A DNA stretch of 64,000 bases from Candidatus Rifleibacteriota bacterium (GTDB lineage: Bacteria; Riflebacteria; Ozemobacteria; Ozemobacterales; Ozemobacteraceae): the NCBI GenBank assembly GCA_029564115.1, contig JAKQQP010000533.1:1-64000 (forward strand), in the 5' to 3' direction. Within the stretch, counting starts at the first letter, position 1. Every line of letters starts with the position of its first letter. This document shows positions 8,762-18,065 of the stretch, in pieces. Position numbers and translations under genes: made by a program. The notes beneath the pieces are model-generated. The model ran no database searches, was not told where the DNA came from, and worked only from the letters and a program-made list of their open reading frames with translations.

Positions 8762-9020
8762 AGGGGTAACAAACCGTAATCACTTTCGGAAGTTCGCAAT
8801 CTTTAACAACCACCTTGATAAAATCACCGTTGAAACGTTCCCCGACAATGGCCAGCTTCTCACCATCGCGCTCGGCCCAGCGCTGCGCCACTCGACCATT
8901 GACGATAGCGTCTTCAACCTGCTTGATAAAAATATCCCTGGCTATCATTTGATCGTAAGCGTGTTTAGTCATCTGATAGTCGCCTGCCGCTACCATTTTA
9001 GCGATTCTTCGCCGTCCCAT
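8745..9020 (-). CDS. DUF4258-family small protein
   Basis: 91 residues. The sequence MTKHAYDQMIARDI, then VEDAIVNGRV, then the beta-strand end VKDCELPKVITVCYPY, matches the DUF4258 pattern: a small alpha/beta fold related to RelE-like and BrnT-like toxins. The ATG at 9020 is preferred because AGGA lies about 10 bases upstream. A TTG at 9026 is too close to it. DUF4258 genes often pair with a small zinc-finger or HTH antitoxin, but no such partner is adjacent here. The downstream overlapping gene encodes an exported protein instead. A toxin role is therefore uncertain. Confidence 0.7.
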   Translation of the reverse strand: MGRRRIAKMVAAGDYQMTKHAYDQMIARDIFIKQVEDAIVNGRVAQRWAERDGEKLAIVGERFNGDFIKVVVKDCELPKVITVCYPYEKID

Positions 9021-9107
9021 CGTCAATTATTCCTGCCTGATAATGCCGCTAAAATTATCTACTGACGAATTTTAACCCCAAGTCCGCAAATTAGTAAAGA
9101 GTTCAAA

Positions 9108-11297
9108 TTACGGGTGCCTGCCCTTATCTGCAAGAATTTCAGGGAAAAGGGCAGCGAAGCTGACCTGCTGCTGCAATGCCTGGCGCCATTCTTCGCTGAT
9201 CTCTGCCGGAGCATCGACTTCGTCGAGTTCGGCAAACAGGCTGAGCTTTCTTTTTTTTATCGCGCTCTGGTCTGTCTGCAGATTTGCCGGTACCGCTTCA
9301 ACTACAGGCGGTTCAGGCAACCGCTCTTTACCGGGCTGAGAGCCGGCCTGGCGGGCTTTTAAAGTTTTATCTTCGAGCTGTTGCGAGATTTTTTCGGGCG
9401 ACGCCGGCATGCCTGTAGCTGCAGCCGCTGCAGCAGCAAAATCATCGTTGCTGCCAACCGCTGGTACTTTTGCCGGACGGTTTCCAGAAGGTTTTGCCAG
9501 CGGATCATGCGGCGCCAGATCATAAAGATTGTTAGCGTAAAGGGTGGCCTTTGCGGAATTTTTGCTTGCGGCGCTGCAGGCGACGAGCAGGCGAAAGAGT
9601 TTGATGCGGTCACTGCGCTCGGTATAGATACCAAAGCAGCCTTCGAGAGAACGCAAAGCCAGCGATGGAAATATTCTTGCCAAAATCGCGATTCTGAACC
9701 AGTAAGTAGATTCATAAAATGCCATAAGTGGCCGCAGAAGCTTGATCATTACAAAAAACAGAATGACAAGAACCACAACCACCACGGGCCTGCCGCTGCC
9801 GTGTGCCCACAGGAGCAAGCCCGGCCACTTGAGTTTTGGGTTTTTGGGCTGAATTTCAGCAGCTTTAAGATAATGTTTCTGGGCTTCTTCGATGCGATTT
9901 TCGGCCAGCGCCAGCTTCATCATTACAAAACTTGCATAAAAACTCTGACCGGATCTGGCAATTATTGCTGCAGCAGCTTCTTTGAGCTCTTCAACCGTGC
10001 GCTGCCCGGTATAAAAATTCGCCATCAGGCGCATTTCCCAGACCTGAACCATGGTTTCGACCGAGTTCATCAAGCCGGGATTCTGGTTCAAAAACAATCT
10101 CAGCTGATTATATTTTTCGTTTTCGAGCAGTTCAACGGCCTTTTTCAGGTTTTCTTCGCTGCGCAGGCTGGAAACGGCAATCTGATTTTCAACTGCTGCA
10201 AGTCGCTCGACCCAGTCGGGGTTATCGTTTCTAAGAAGAAGCAGTTCTTTTAAAATATTGCGAATCCGCAAAACATCCTGGTCCTGTTCGGCACGACGCA
10301 GATCAGCTTCGAATCTGCGCACCGCAAGCTCTATTCTGGCCTCTTCCGACTCGATCTTTGCGGTAGCTCCGCGACTTGAAATATCTTCGATCTGCTGCAA
10401 AGTTGCCCGGGCAAAAGCATTACCGGCATCAAGCTGATAAATTTCACGGCACAAGGCGCGGGCTTTTAAAAACAACCGCTCACGCATGGCTTCGCCGGCC
10501 TGACCGATTAAATCTCTGATTTTTGCAGCTCTGGCGAACCGCTTTTCAGACTCGCCAAGCCCGGGATATTGCGGCTCAAAATCGCGAACCTGTTGAATAT
10601 TCTTTCTGGCTGCCTCGAGATCGCCGAGAGCCATTGCCACATCAGCCTGGTCAAGTATTTTGCCGGCACCGGCGCGGGCAAGAATGCGCATATTTTCGAG
10701 CCCCGGGCGGAATTCAGGGGCAGTTGCCTCGATTTGAGCCAGAATCTCGTGCAGCTGCAGCCGGTATAGAATCTGCGCCGGGCGGCTCAAGGCCTTTTCG
10801 AGTTTCTTTAAGTGGTTTATCCAGGTCGCATTAACCTTTACGGGCATACCGATCTCGATGCGATCGAGCAAAGCTTCGCCGGCAATTATAAAACGCTCTT
10901 CGCCTGCAGACGTAGCAATCTCGAGCAACTGCAGCCACTCATCAGCTGTAGAGCTTTTAAAACTGCAAATTTCGGTTTGCAGGCGCAGTAATTCAGACAT
11001 CTCTTCTGGGGGCAGATCGGACAGAGATTTTTCACGCCGAACCTGCGCAGCTTCAGAAGCAAGATAGCCCCGCAGCAGATTTTCGGCTTCAGCAACCTGT
11101 AGACCGGCACGGATACACATGCGCAGCAAGCCGACGGCCTCTGCTGTTTTGCCGGAATTTATCGCATCATTTGTTTCAATCCACAATTGATCCTGTCTGG
11201 CAGCTGCTTTTTCATTTAAAGACGCTTCGTTACCCGAAAGGTTGCCGACAGAAAACAGACAAAAAAATGCCAGAGCCATAGCGGCAAGATGACGCAT
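9108..11297 (-). CDS. Large TPR-like exported or membrane-anchored protein
   Basis: 729 residues. The N-terminal hydrophobic segment (LAAMALAFFCLFSVG) is a signal peptide or anchor. About 450 residues of helical repeats follow, with TPR-like pairs such as KTAEAVGLLRMCIRAGL and GDLEAARKNIQQVRDFEP. Around residues 500-525 comes a strong membrane segment (VVVVVLVILFFVMIKLL). The C-terminal part is probably cytoplasmic, with a Pro/Ala-rich linker and an acidic tail (LFAELDEVDAP). It is likely an inner-membrane scaffold with a periplasmic repeat domain. GACGAGGAAA gives a good ribosome binding site. It is divergent from the cyclase gene at 11448, but no functional link is shown. Confidence 0.75.
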   Translation of the reverse strand: MRHLAAMALAFFCLFSVGNLSGNEASLNEKAAARQDQLWIETNDAINSGKTAEAVGLLRMCIRAGLQVAEAENLLRGYLASEAAQVRREKSLSDLPPEEMSELLRLQTEICSFKSSTADEWLQLLEIATSAGEERFIIAGEALLDRIEIGMPVKVNATWINHLKKLEKALSRPAQILYRLQLHEILAQIEATAPEFRPGLENMRILARAGAGKILDQADVAMALGDLEAARKNIQQVRDFEPQYPGLGESEKRFARAAKIRDLIGQAGEAMRERLFLKARALCREIYQLDAGNAFARATLQQIEDISSRGATAKIESEEARIELAVRRFEADLRRAEQDQDVLRIRNILKELLLLRNDNPDWVERLAAVENQIAVSSLRSEENLKKAVELLENEKYNQLRLFLNQNPGLMNSVETMVQVWEMRLMANFYTGQRTVEELKEAAAAIIARSGQSFYASFVMMKLALAENRIEEAQKHYLKAAEIQPKNPKLKWPGLLLWAHGSGRPVVVVVLVILFFVMIKLLRPLMAFYESTYWFRIAILARIFPSLALRSLEGCFGIYTERSDRIKLFRLLVACSAASKNSAKATLYANNLYDLAPHDPLAKPSGNRPAKVPAVGSNDDFAAAAAAATGMPASPEKISQQLEDKTLKARQAGSQPGKERLPEPPVVEAVPANLQTDQSAIKKRKLSLFAELDEVDAPAEISEEWRQALQQQVSFAALFPEILADKGRHP

Positions 11298-11343
11298 TTT
11301 CCTCGTCTCTCCCCATGTTCGAGTTTTTTAACATTTACATTTT

Positions 11344-11352
11344 ATTATACCA
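11344..11352 (-). promoter_or_regulatory. Extended -10 promoter candidate for the TPR-like gene
   Basis: The minus strand reads TGGTATAAT, a perfect extended -10. No clear -35 is seen. The predicted start near 11337 would give a leader of about 40 bases before the ATG at 11297. The 150-bp divergent region is AT-rich. Confidence 0.5.
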
Positions 11353-11447
11353 GCACTCATGTTAACATAATTTACGTGCCAGACCGCAATATTAAAGATA
11401 AATCAGAACGGCCATCCAACTCTGCTCAATAAAACGGGGGAGCCTGC

Positions 11448-13430
11448 GTGAGTATCAAATTTTCAAGTTTCGCTGCAATGACGCGCCAGAACCAGATCAA
11501 CGCGTTGATGAACATAAAAAAAACCGGCAGCACCAGCCAGACTGACTTTCTTCTTGTATTGCACGCCATGTTGAGCGAAGATCTGCAAGTCGCCATGGCA
11601 GCGAAAATGGCAATAGCCAACTTTACATCACAAAGCTGGTATCAAGATTTCGGCAAGCCCTCAGACCCTGAAACCACCGCCAGAATTTCTGAATATTTGC
11701 GCAACAGTATCGGCTACGGCCCTGAACTGATCGAAATTACCGACCCGCCTGAAAGGCAGCAGATGGCCCAGAATCTGGCCCGAAAGCAAAAAAAATTCGA
11801 AACCACACGCGAATGGGAAGGACCCTTCGCCGAAAAAGTGCAACTGCTCAACACTCTGCGCGAAGACAGCTGGAAACTCATCGAAAAAACCCTAAAACCC
11901 GGCGAAAGCATCGAAAAATGCTGGTTATGCCTCTTTTCCGAAACATTGCAACCCTTCAAGGACTGCATCAGATCACTCGACGGCAACGCCTCGACCATGG
12001 TCGTCAACCTCAGCAGAATTCAGCACCCCGACCAGATCGACCCGGCTCTGGGCGCAATGTTCAAGCTGCTTGGCCGGCCGGCTTACCTGCTCGCGCTCGT
12101 CACCGGCAAACGCGCTATCCTTTTCCTGCGCGACGAAATTGGCACTTCTCAGGCGGCAATTCTCGTTTTTAACCTGCAGAATATCTGCAGCGTCAACGTG
12201 GTCAAAGAAGGCATGCTGAGCAGCGTCGAAATAGAAACACATCAGGACTTCATCAAATTGCCCCTTATGGCTAACGAAGACGCCGAAGACGCTGTCAGTT
12301 TTTTAAAAGAGCGCAGCGTCGAATCTATCGAAGCCACCGAAGACCTTATCGACCGTGACTTCGAAAAAGAGCTGAAAAAGCTCGAAATGCTGTTCAAGGC
12401 GCGGGCTATCAAAAGCAGCGAATATTTCTTTCGCAAATCACGACTGCAAAAAATGGAACTGGAAAAATTTTCGGATGCCAATATCGAATTGCTGCTTGCC
12501 AGAAGGTTTGCCGATGGAAGCGGCAATGACAAATTCGATGAACAGCTTTTAAAAAAGTTCACTTTCGAAAAGACGATCATGTTTACCGATATTGTCGGCT
12601 TCTCGACTCAGGCATCGCAAAAGATGCTTCTCGATACCATGACGCTGCTGGCCGTACACGACAAGCTGCTGATGCCGACAATCAAGCAGTTTGAAGGCAC
12701 TCTTATCAAAAAAATAGGCGATGCCCTGATGGTCAGATTTGACGACCCGCTGCAAGCCTGCATGGCCGCCCAGGATATGCAAAACCGCCTGTTTGACTTC
12801 AACGCCCGCAGTGAAGAGAAAATTTTTATCAGAATTGGTATCAACACCGGAACTGTTTTTATAAAAAATGAAGACGTATTTGGCGACGCCGTTAACATGG
12901 CAGCACGCATGGAAGCTTTGGCCAAACCAGGGCGAATCTTTGTCACCGAAACGACCATGCAGAAACTCGAAAATCGCCTGCCGGCCGAAAACCTCGGGCC
13001 AATGCAGGTTAAAGGTCGAAGTGAACCCATAAACGTATACTCTATTATCGACAAAACCAGCAAGGCCGATGAAATGGCGGCCATGGCCAACGAATTCCTG
13101 CAAAACAACGGAGCTGATTCTGCTCCCGAAAAAGTGGCCAGCCCCGAAGGAACACAATCACAGTCACAACCAGAGGCTGTGCCAGCACAAGAGTCAGAGC
13201 CGGCAACAGAAGTTATCTCTGAGCCAAATTCTGAAACAACCCATGAGAATACGGCTGTTTGTAAAGAACCACCGATAAACTACCCCGGAGACTTCTTAAA
13301 TGCCATCGATTACGCACGCTATTGCTACATCAGATCGGTAAAAGACGGCAGAGCTCGCCAGCCCGACCTTGAAGACTGGTTTGCCCGCTTCGAACTCTAT
13401 CTGCGCCCCAGAATTCAAGACGAGCCCTGA
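11448..13430 (+). CDS. Soluble class III adenylate/guanylate cyclase
   Basis: 660 residues starting at GTG (11448) behind ACGGGGGAG. There are no membrane segments. The N-terminal 350 residues are helical and unassigned. A class III cyclase domain lies at about residues 375-540. Its first metal Asp is in IMFTDIVGFS and the second in KKIGDALMVRF. DVFGDAVNMAARM is the transition-state region, followed by PGRIFVTE and the end strand VKGRSEPINVY. These residues suggest an active ATP-using enzyme making cAMP. The next 80 residues are a low-complexity Glu/Pro/Ser linker before a short C-terminal helical tail. The unassigned front half may sense a cytoplasmic signal. A second, membrane-bound cyclase lies at 28078. 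Confidence 0.88.
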   Translation: MSIKFSSFAAMTRQNQINALMNIKKTGSTSQTDFLLVLHAMLSEDLQVAMAAKMAIANFTSQSWYQDFGKPSDPETTARISEYLRNSIGYGPELIEITDPPERQQMAQNLARKQKKFETTREWEGPFAEKVQLLNTLREDSWKLIEKTLKPGESIEKCWLCLFSETLQPFKDCIRSLDGNASTMVVNLSRIQHPDQIDPALGAMFKLLGRPAYLLALVTGKRAILFLRDEIGTSQAAILVFNLQNICSVNVVKEGMLSSVEIETHQDFIKLPLMANEDAEDAVSFLKERSVESIEATEDLIDRDFEKELKKLEMLFKARAIKSSEYFFRKSRLQKMELEKFSDANIELLLARRFADGSGNDKFDEQLLKKFTFEKTIMFTDIVGFSTQASQKMLLDTMTLLAVHDKLLMPTIKQFEGTLIKKIGDALMVRFDDPLQACMAAQDMQNRLFDFNARSEEKIFIRIGINTGTVFIKNEDVFGDAVNMAARMEALAKPGRIFVTETTMQKLENRLPAENLGPMQVKGRSEPINVYSIIDKTSKADEMAAMANEFLQNNGADSAPEKVASPEGTQSQSQPEAVPAQESEPATEVISEPNSETTHENTAVCKEPPINYPGDFLNAIDYARYCYIRSVKDGRARQPDLEDWFARFELYLRPRIQDEP

Positions 13431-13836
13431 TTTTTTTTCGAACACCATCTGTTTATAACCACATCTGTTTGCATAATGAGAGCTTTTATAATAGAATTTC
13501 TTCTGGATACTTGAGTCGGACCAACCAGATCTTCGCCCGTGAATTGTTCGAGCGATGTGTGTCGAGTGCTTTTGGCCTGAAAATTCAAATTGTTGCAGCC
13601 CATAATGCAAAAAAACAACATGGCTGCGCAACAGCAAGTTCTATCAGATGGATTCAGTGTTTGCAGCAAAACAACTGACAACGCCGCGTGCATAAAATAC
13701 GTTGCCAGAGATGCCTTCTGTCTGACAGCCCGCTGCTGTTTTCGGCCAAACAGACCGTCACCTGTTTCATAAATGCTTCATCTGGCGATTGAAGGCTTGT
13801 GCGAATCCATATTTTTCAACACGGAGAAAACAACAG
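13431..13836 (+). other. 406-bp intergenic region without a supported gene
   Basis: It begins with an eight-T run just after the cyclase stop, without a clear hairpin before it. TATAAT occurs at 13487-13492, with no convincing -35 in front. Short ORFs exist on both strands, but none has a ribosome binding site or a protein-like composition. The last 20 bases hold ACGGAG, which serves the next gene. Confidence 0.5.
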
Positions 13837-15378
13837 GTGGAACAAATTGTAGAACAAATTGCGAAGCTTCAGTTTTTGAACCATTTCTGGATGACGCTTT
13901 TTCTGATCATCCCAATGGTGCTTATTTCAAGATCGGTAGTTGCCGGCAGTCGCTACTCACCAATTCTGATAATCGTTCTCTTCGGCCTTGGCATGGGTTA
14001 TGCACTTGTAAAAAGCGACATAGGCACCCCGGGTCTGCCTGAATTTCCGCTTGTAGCACTGGTCAGCAGAGTCACGATCGTTGCCCTGGTAATGTCATTT
14101 TTTGTCGGCGGCCAGGAACTGAAAAAAGTCGTCAAAGGCGAACACCTCGAGCTTGACGAAATAGTTGTCTATTCAAGCGAAGAAACCATTCTTGGCACCC
14201 GCCGCACGCAGTTTTATTTTCTTATTCGCTCGTTTTTCATTCTCATCGGTATCGAAGGTATCGTCAGACTCTTTATTGGCGCCGGCGCTGCCGACCCGAT
14301 CTCGCACTTTTACCCGCTGATCGCATATGTCGGCGTCTGCGGAGCCATTATTCTGATCGACAACAAAGCGACAATCAAGGCTAAAGGCGCTTATATCCGC
14401 AAAGGTCTTTATGAAATAATCATGATCGTGGCCGTTCTGTTACTGTCGCATCACATTGCCACCGCAATCAAGCCGGTCATAGCCCTACCGCAGATCTTCT
14501 TCGCAATGCTGATTTCTGCAGGGCTCGGCATGCTCTTCTCGAACTGGACCATGGGGCCAACCGGCCGCTCTCTACTTTTTGCCGGTATTCCAGTTGTGCT
14601 AGCGGCAAACTTCATGATCGGCGGTTCAAGAATTGCAGAGGCGTTCAAATTGCAGGGCATGACCTCGGTAATGGCCTACGGCTTTTTCGGCCAATTGTTC
14701 TGGATGTTCGGAGGGCTGGCACTCCTGATCTTTTTGGGAAAAGCAAACCATGTGCGCAACCTGGCACCCGGCATGGCAGGCTCGCTCTCACACTCTGGCC
14801 TGACGGGTGCCTGTACCGCCGGTGACCTCGGCACCGAAGCTGCTGCCCGTGCCCCGATCATGATCAACGTTCCGTTTTTCGGGCATATTTTCGTTTTCAC
14901 CATTCTGGCAATGAGCGTTCAGCGCGGTCAGCTGATTGTTCCCGCAGCCCTTCTGATCACCGTCATCGGAATCATACTCACCGCCTGGTCAATGAAAACC
15001 CTGAAAAATTCAGGCGGCAAAGAAACCGAAGAAGTCAAAGGCCTGATGCAGTTTTCTTTTGGCTGGCAGATCACTGCCGTATTCGGTGGCTTTTTTCTGC
15101 TTCATCTAAGCGGCATGGATATTTCAAGCGCCGCCATGGCCAAATCTTCGGCAATTTCGCACTTCGGTCTGTTCGCAGCCACTCAAGGCGGTATGTTCGG
15201 CGAGACTGCCTCGAGTCTGATTCCGTTCATTTTTGCCATGCCATTTCTGGTACACCCTCTGGTGTTCGGCATATTCGGAGCAGCCATGGAAAAAGAAGGC
15301 GAAATGCCGGCTAAAATCGTTCTTGCTCTCGCAATTATCGGGGTTATCGGCGTCATTTATTCGCTCACCCTGGCATGA
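13837..15378 (+). CDS. Polytopic inner-membrane protein, family not recognised
   Basis: 513 residues from the GTG at 13837, chosen because ACGGAG sits 10 bases upstream. A TTG at 13789 has no such site. By eye there are about 12 hydrophobic segments. The middle carries conserved-looking small-residue motifs: GMLFSNWTMGPTGRS, and LSHSGLTGACTAGDLGTEAA between two membrane segments. A matching Gly/Ala-rich stretch occurs near the C-terminus (ATQGGMFGETASSLIPF). A charged cytoplasmic loop (KGEHLELDEIVVYSSEE) sits at about residues 100-120. Two small-residue re-entrant-like motifs in the two halves suggest an ion-coupled transporter with inverted repeats. I cannot name its substrate. Confidence 0.65.
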   Translation: MEQIVEQIAKLQFLNHFWMTLFLIIPMVLISRSVVAGSRYSPILIIVLFGLGMGYALVKSDIGTPGLPEFPLVALVSRVTIVALVMSFFVGGQELKKVVKGEHLELDEIVVYSSEETILGTRRTQFYFLIRSFFILIGIEGIVRLFIGAGAADPISHFYPLIAYVGVCGAIILIDNKATIKAKGAYIRKGLYEIIMIVAVLLLSHHIATAIKPVIALPQIFFAMLISAGLGMLFSNWTMGPTGRSLLFAGIPVVLAANFMIGGSRIAEAFKLQGMTSVMAYGFFGQLFWMFGGLALLIFLGKANHVRNLAPGMAGSLSHSGLTGACTAGDLGTEAAARAPIMINVPFFGHIFVFTILAMSVQRGQLIVPAALLITVIGIILTAWSMKTLKNSGGKETEEVKGLMQFSFGWQITAVFGGFFLLHLSGMDISSAAMAKSSAISHFGLFAATQGGMFGETASSLIPFIFAMPFLVHPLVFGIFGAAMEKEGEMPAKIVLALAIIGVIGVIYSLTLA

Positions 15379-15413
15379 TGAGCTGAACAGACCCCCAAAA
15401 ACAAGCACAGCGT

Positions 15414-15442
15414 CGGCAGACCGTCAGTTTATCGGTCTGCCG
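15414..15442. terminator. Hairpin between convergent genes
   Basis: CGGCAGACCG (15414-15423) pairs with CGGTCTGCCG (15433-15442), a 10-bp perfect stem around a 9-base loop containing the stop codon of the ABC-F gene. It lies 36 bp past the end of the membrane protein gene. There is no U tract directly after it on either strand, so a terminator role is likely but not certain. Confidence 0.5.
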
Positions 15443-17058
15443 TGCAGCTGGGCTGATTTTTCGACATAATAGTCGTAATCGCCGTCATAGATTCTCAGGG
15501 CGCCGTGATCAACCTCGAACACCCTGTTAACAAGATGTTTCAGGAAATAGCGGTCGTGGCTGACGATCATGACTGTGCCTTCGAATTCCTGCAGAGCTTC
15601 GAGCAGAACTTCGCGGCTGGTAATATCGAGATGGTTGGTCGGTTCATCGAGAATGAGAAAATTGACCGGCTGAGCCAGCAGACAGGCAAGCATAACCCTG
15701 CTCTTCTCGCCACCTGAGAGAATCGAAACTTTTTTCTCGGTGTCATCACCAGAAAAAAGGAAGGCACCGAGCAGATTTTTGATCGTGCCAACGTTGGCCA
15801 TCGGCAGGCGTTCCTGCAGTTCTTCGAAAATGGTGCGCTCTGGTCGCAAAACATCGCACGAATACTGACTGAAATAACCAACCTGCACGCTCGCCCCCAG
15901 ATTACAAACCCCAGCCGTGGGTTCTGTCATGCCGGTGATGATTTTCAGAAGCGTCGATTTACCGGCACCATTGATACCGGTCACCGCAATTTTATTGGTT
16001 CGCAGAACTTTGCCGCTGACACCAGAAAAGACGGGGAGCATGCGACCGTCGTGCAGCGGCCATTCTTTGCCAAGATTATCGAGCTCGACAACGATGTCAC
16101 CGCTGCGTTTAACGGGCTGAAAGCGAAATTTGATGACTTTCGGGTCTGGTGGCACAACAATTCGCTCTATCTTTTCGATAGTTTTGACCCGCGACTGCAC
16201 CTGAGCCGCATGCGACGCGCGGGCGGCAAAACGGGCAATGAATTCTTCTTCTTTGGCGAGCATCGCCTGCTGACGGCGCTGGGCCGATAAAAGCTGCTCG
16301 CGCCTGACCACCCTTTCCTGCAGATAGAACTCGTAGTCACCGCTGTAAGTTGTTATAGTCTCGCCGGCCACTTCTATGGTTCTCGAGCAGATTCGCGTCA
16401 TGAATTCGCGGTCATGGCTGGTCATGACAATCGCACCTTTGAACTCTTTCAGCCAGGTTTCGAGCCAGAGTATCGACTCGATATCGAGATGGTTGGTCGG
16501 TTCGTCGATCAGCAGTACATCTGGGTTCAGCAATAGAATACGGGCAAGAGCAATACGCATTTTCCAGCCGCCGGAAAAGGTTTCGACCGGGTGATCCCAG
16601 CGATCGGGGCCAATACCAAGGCCATTGAGAATCGTCTGCGCTTCACTTTCTTTTTCGTAGCCATTCAAGTGAATGAACTCTTCCTGAAGTTTGCCGTAAC
16701 GTTCCATGAAAGCGTCGTCACAGTTGAAGTCGGGCTCAGCCATCTGATGCTCGAGGTTGTGCAGTTTGCGACCAACTTCATAGACTCTGCCGGCTCCGGC
16801 AAGCACCTCAGCCAGGGCAGACCGACCTGACATTTCACCGACGTCCTGGGAAAAATAACCGATAACCAGACCGGCGTTGATGTTTACTTCGCCTTCATCC
16901 GGCTTTTCGAGGCCCATTATCAAACGGAACACCGTAGTTTTACCGGCGCCATTGGGGCCAACCAGGCCAATCTTATCGCCAGGCCTGACCAGAAAGTTGG
17001 CATTTTGAAAGAGAATACGACTGGAATATGCGACTTTAACGTTTGCTAAATTAATCAT
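15424..17058 (-). CDS. ABC-F family ATP-binding protein (YheS/YbiT-like)
   Basis: 544 residues with two ABC domains: Walker A GPNGAGKTT and GINGAGKST, signatures FSGGWKMRI and LSGGEKSRV, Walker B VLLIDEPTNHLD and FLILDEPTNHLD. The linker contains the SHAAQVQSRVKTIEKIERI arm typical of ABC-F proteins. It lacks the features that mark EttA and the C-terminal coiled coil of Uup, so YheS/YbiT-like is the closest fit. These soluble ATPases act on ribosomes, in translation control or relief of stalled elongation. The start ATG at 17058 has no strong ribosome binding site. It is the second ABC-F gene in the window after ettA. Confidence 0.85.
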   Translation of the reverse strand: MINLANVKVAYSSRILFQNANFLVRPGDKIGLVGPNGAGKTTVFRLIMGLEKPDEGEVNINAGLVIGYFSQDVGEMSGRSALAEVLAGAGRVYEVGRKLHNLEHQMAEPDFNCDDAFMERYGKLQEEFIHLNGYEKESEAQTILNGLGIGPDRWDHPVETFSGGWKMRIALARILLLNPDVLLIDEPTNHLDIESILWLETWLKEFKGAIVMTSHDREFMTRICSRTIEVAGETITTYSGDYEFYLQERVVRREQLLSAQRRQQAMLAKEEEFIARFAARASHAAQVQSRVKTIEKIERIVVPPDPKVIKFRFQPVKRSGDIVVELDNLGKEWPLHDGRMLPVFSGVSGKVLRTNKIAVTGINGAGKSTLLKIITGMTEPTAGVCNLGASVQVGYFSQYSCDVLRPERTIFEELQERLPMANVGTIKNLLGAFLFSGDDTEKKVSILSGGEKSRVMLACLLAQPVNFLILDEPTNHLDITSREVLLEALQEFEGTVMIVSHDRYFLKHLVNRVFEVDHGALRIYDGDYDYYVEKSAQLHGRPIN

Positions 17059-17113
17059 GGTGCCTGATTTTAAGCGAGCCGAACTGACAAGTCAAGAATT
17101 GGATAGTGGTTTA

Positions 17114-17443
17114 GCCGCGGATGAACGGGGATCTTTTTTTAGCCACGGATGAACTCGGATAAACGCGGATGAAGAGAGAAAGAAGAAAGAAAGAAAGAGA
17201 AAGAATGACTGCAATTGCGAGAGAAGCGTGGTAAACGATAATCTTCTGGCCACGGATGAACCCGGATAAACGCGGATGGAGAGAGAAAGAAGAAAGAAAG
17301 AAAGAAAGAATGACTGCAACTGCGAGAGAAGCGTGGTAAACGATAATCTTCTGGCCACGGATGAACCCGGATAAACGCGGATGAAGAGAGAAAGAAAGAA
17401 AGAAAGAAAGAAGGAAAGAAAGAATGACTGCAACTGCGAGAGA
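17114..17443 (-). repeat. Three long tandem units (about 105-107 bp) with purine-only tracts
   Basis: Units start at 17142, 17249 and 17354, with a degenerate fragment before them at about 17114. Each unit begins with GCCACGGATGAACCCGGATA, the reverse complement of the repeat core at 3042 and 19310. A GA-only tract of about 35-45 bases follows (AGAAAGAAAG type), then ATGACTGCAACTGCGAGAG. The purine tract varies in length among the copies. The array lies between the divergent ABC-F and Cys-rich genes. Confidence 0.9.
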
Positions 17444-17543
17444 AGCGCAGCACTTTCATTGTCATTATATAATATTCACAGCTAAATTTAGCTTGTCTTG
17501 CGGTTTGTTTTGAACATCTTTATCTCATAGCCCGGAGGCAAAA

Positions 17544-17804
17544 ATGACCCAGAAAGATGACGACCAGCAAAACAATGCAAACAAGCCATGCAGCGACTGC
17601 AAGTGCGGCAGAGCTCAAGCTGGCAAAGACGATGTATACAAACGTCTGAACGCTTATCGCCCACCTGAGAACCTTTTAAAAAAACACCCCTGCCCCGACT
17701 GCTTCAACTGCCTGTGGTGCGGCGACGCCCGCTGCGAAATATGCCTGCGCAGCAAAGTCAAAACCCCGCCCCCGGAACCAGATCCCCCCAAAGACAAAAC
17801 CTGA
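17544..17804 (+). CDS. Cys-rich mini-protein, probable metal-binding
   Basis: 86 residues behind a strong ribosome binding site (CCCGGAGGCAAAA). Two Cys clusters are visible: CSDCKC near residue 16, and CPDCFNCLWCGDARCEIC at about residues 51-68, giving nine Cys in all. The middle segment is KDDVYKRLNAYRPPENLL, and the tail is Pro-rich and charged (KTPPPEPDPPKDKT). There is no signal peptide. The spacing CxxCxxCxxC...CxxC suggests two zinc sites or one Fe-S site. No family was recognised. The preceding AT-rich segment contains TATAAT at 17468-17473 and the palindrome AGCTAAATTTAGCT at 17480-17493. Confidence 0.7.
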   Translation: MTQKDDDQQNNANKPCSDCKCGRAQAGKDDVYKRLNAYRPPENLLKKHPCPDCFNCLWCGDARCEICLRSKVKTPPPEPDPPKDKT

Positions 17805-18065
17805 GCCAAAACATCTGCCCAGCCCTCTGTAGCAATTAAATAATCATTTTTTTCGCACAAATTCTCTATTCTTGAACTCATTGGCTGGCTCGTTCGCACT
17901 CCAGCGGCACTCGTGCACAAGCAGCCGCCAGACTCAACAATAGTGGCGTTTCCCGCTGCACCTCTTTACAAAATCCCGCAATGAGCTTTTATAAAAAAGA
18001 TAACGCAGGCGCTTGCCTGTGGTGACGGCTTGAAATTTGTCTTGAAAAGCTGCATAATCGAAGCC

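Noticed and set aside
13469..13678. Small ORF in the gap before the membrane protein
   Set aside because: TTG start, no ribosome binding site, no protein-like pattern, and competing ORFs of similar length on both strands.
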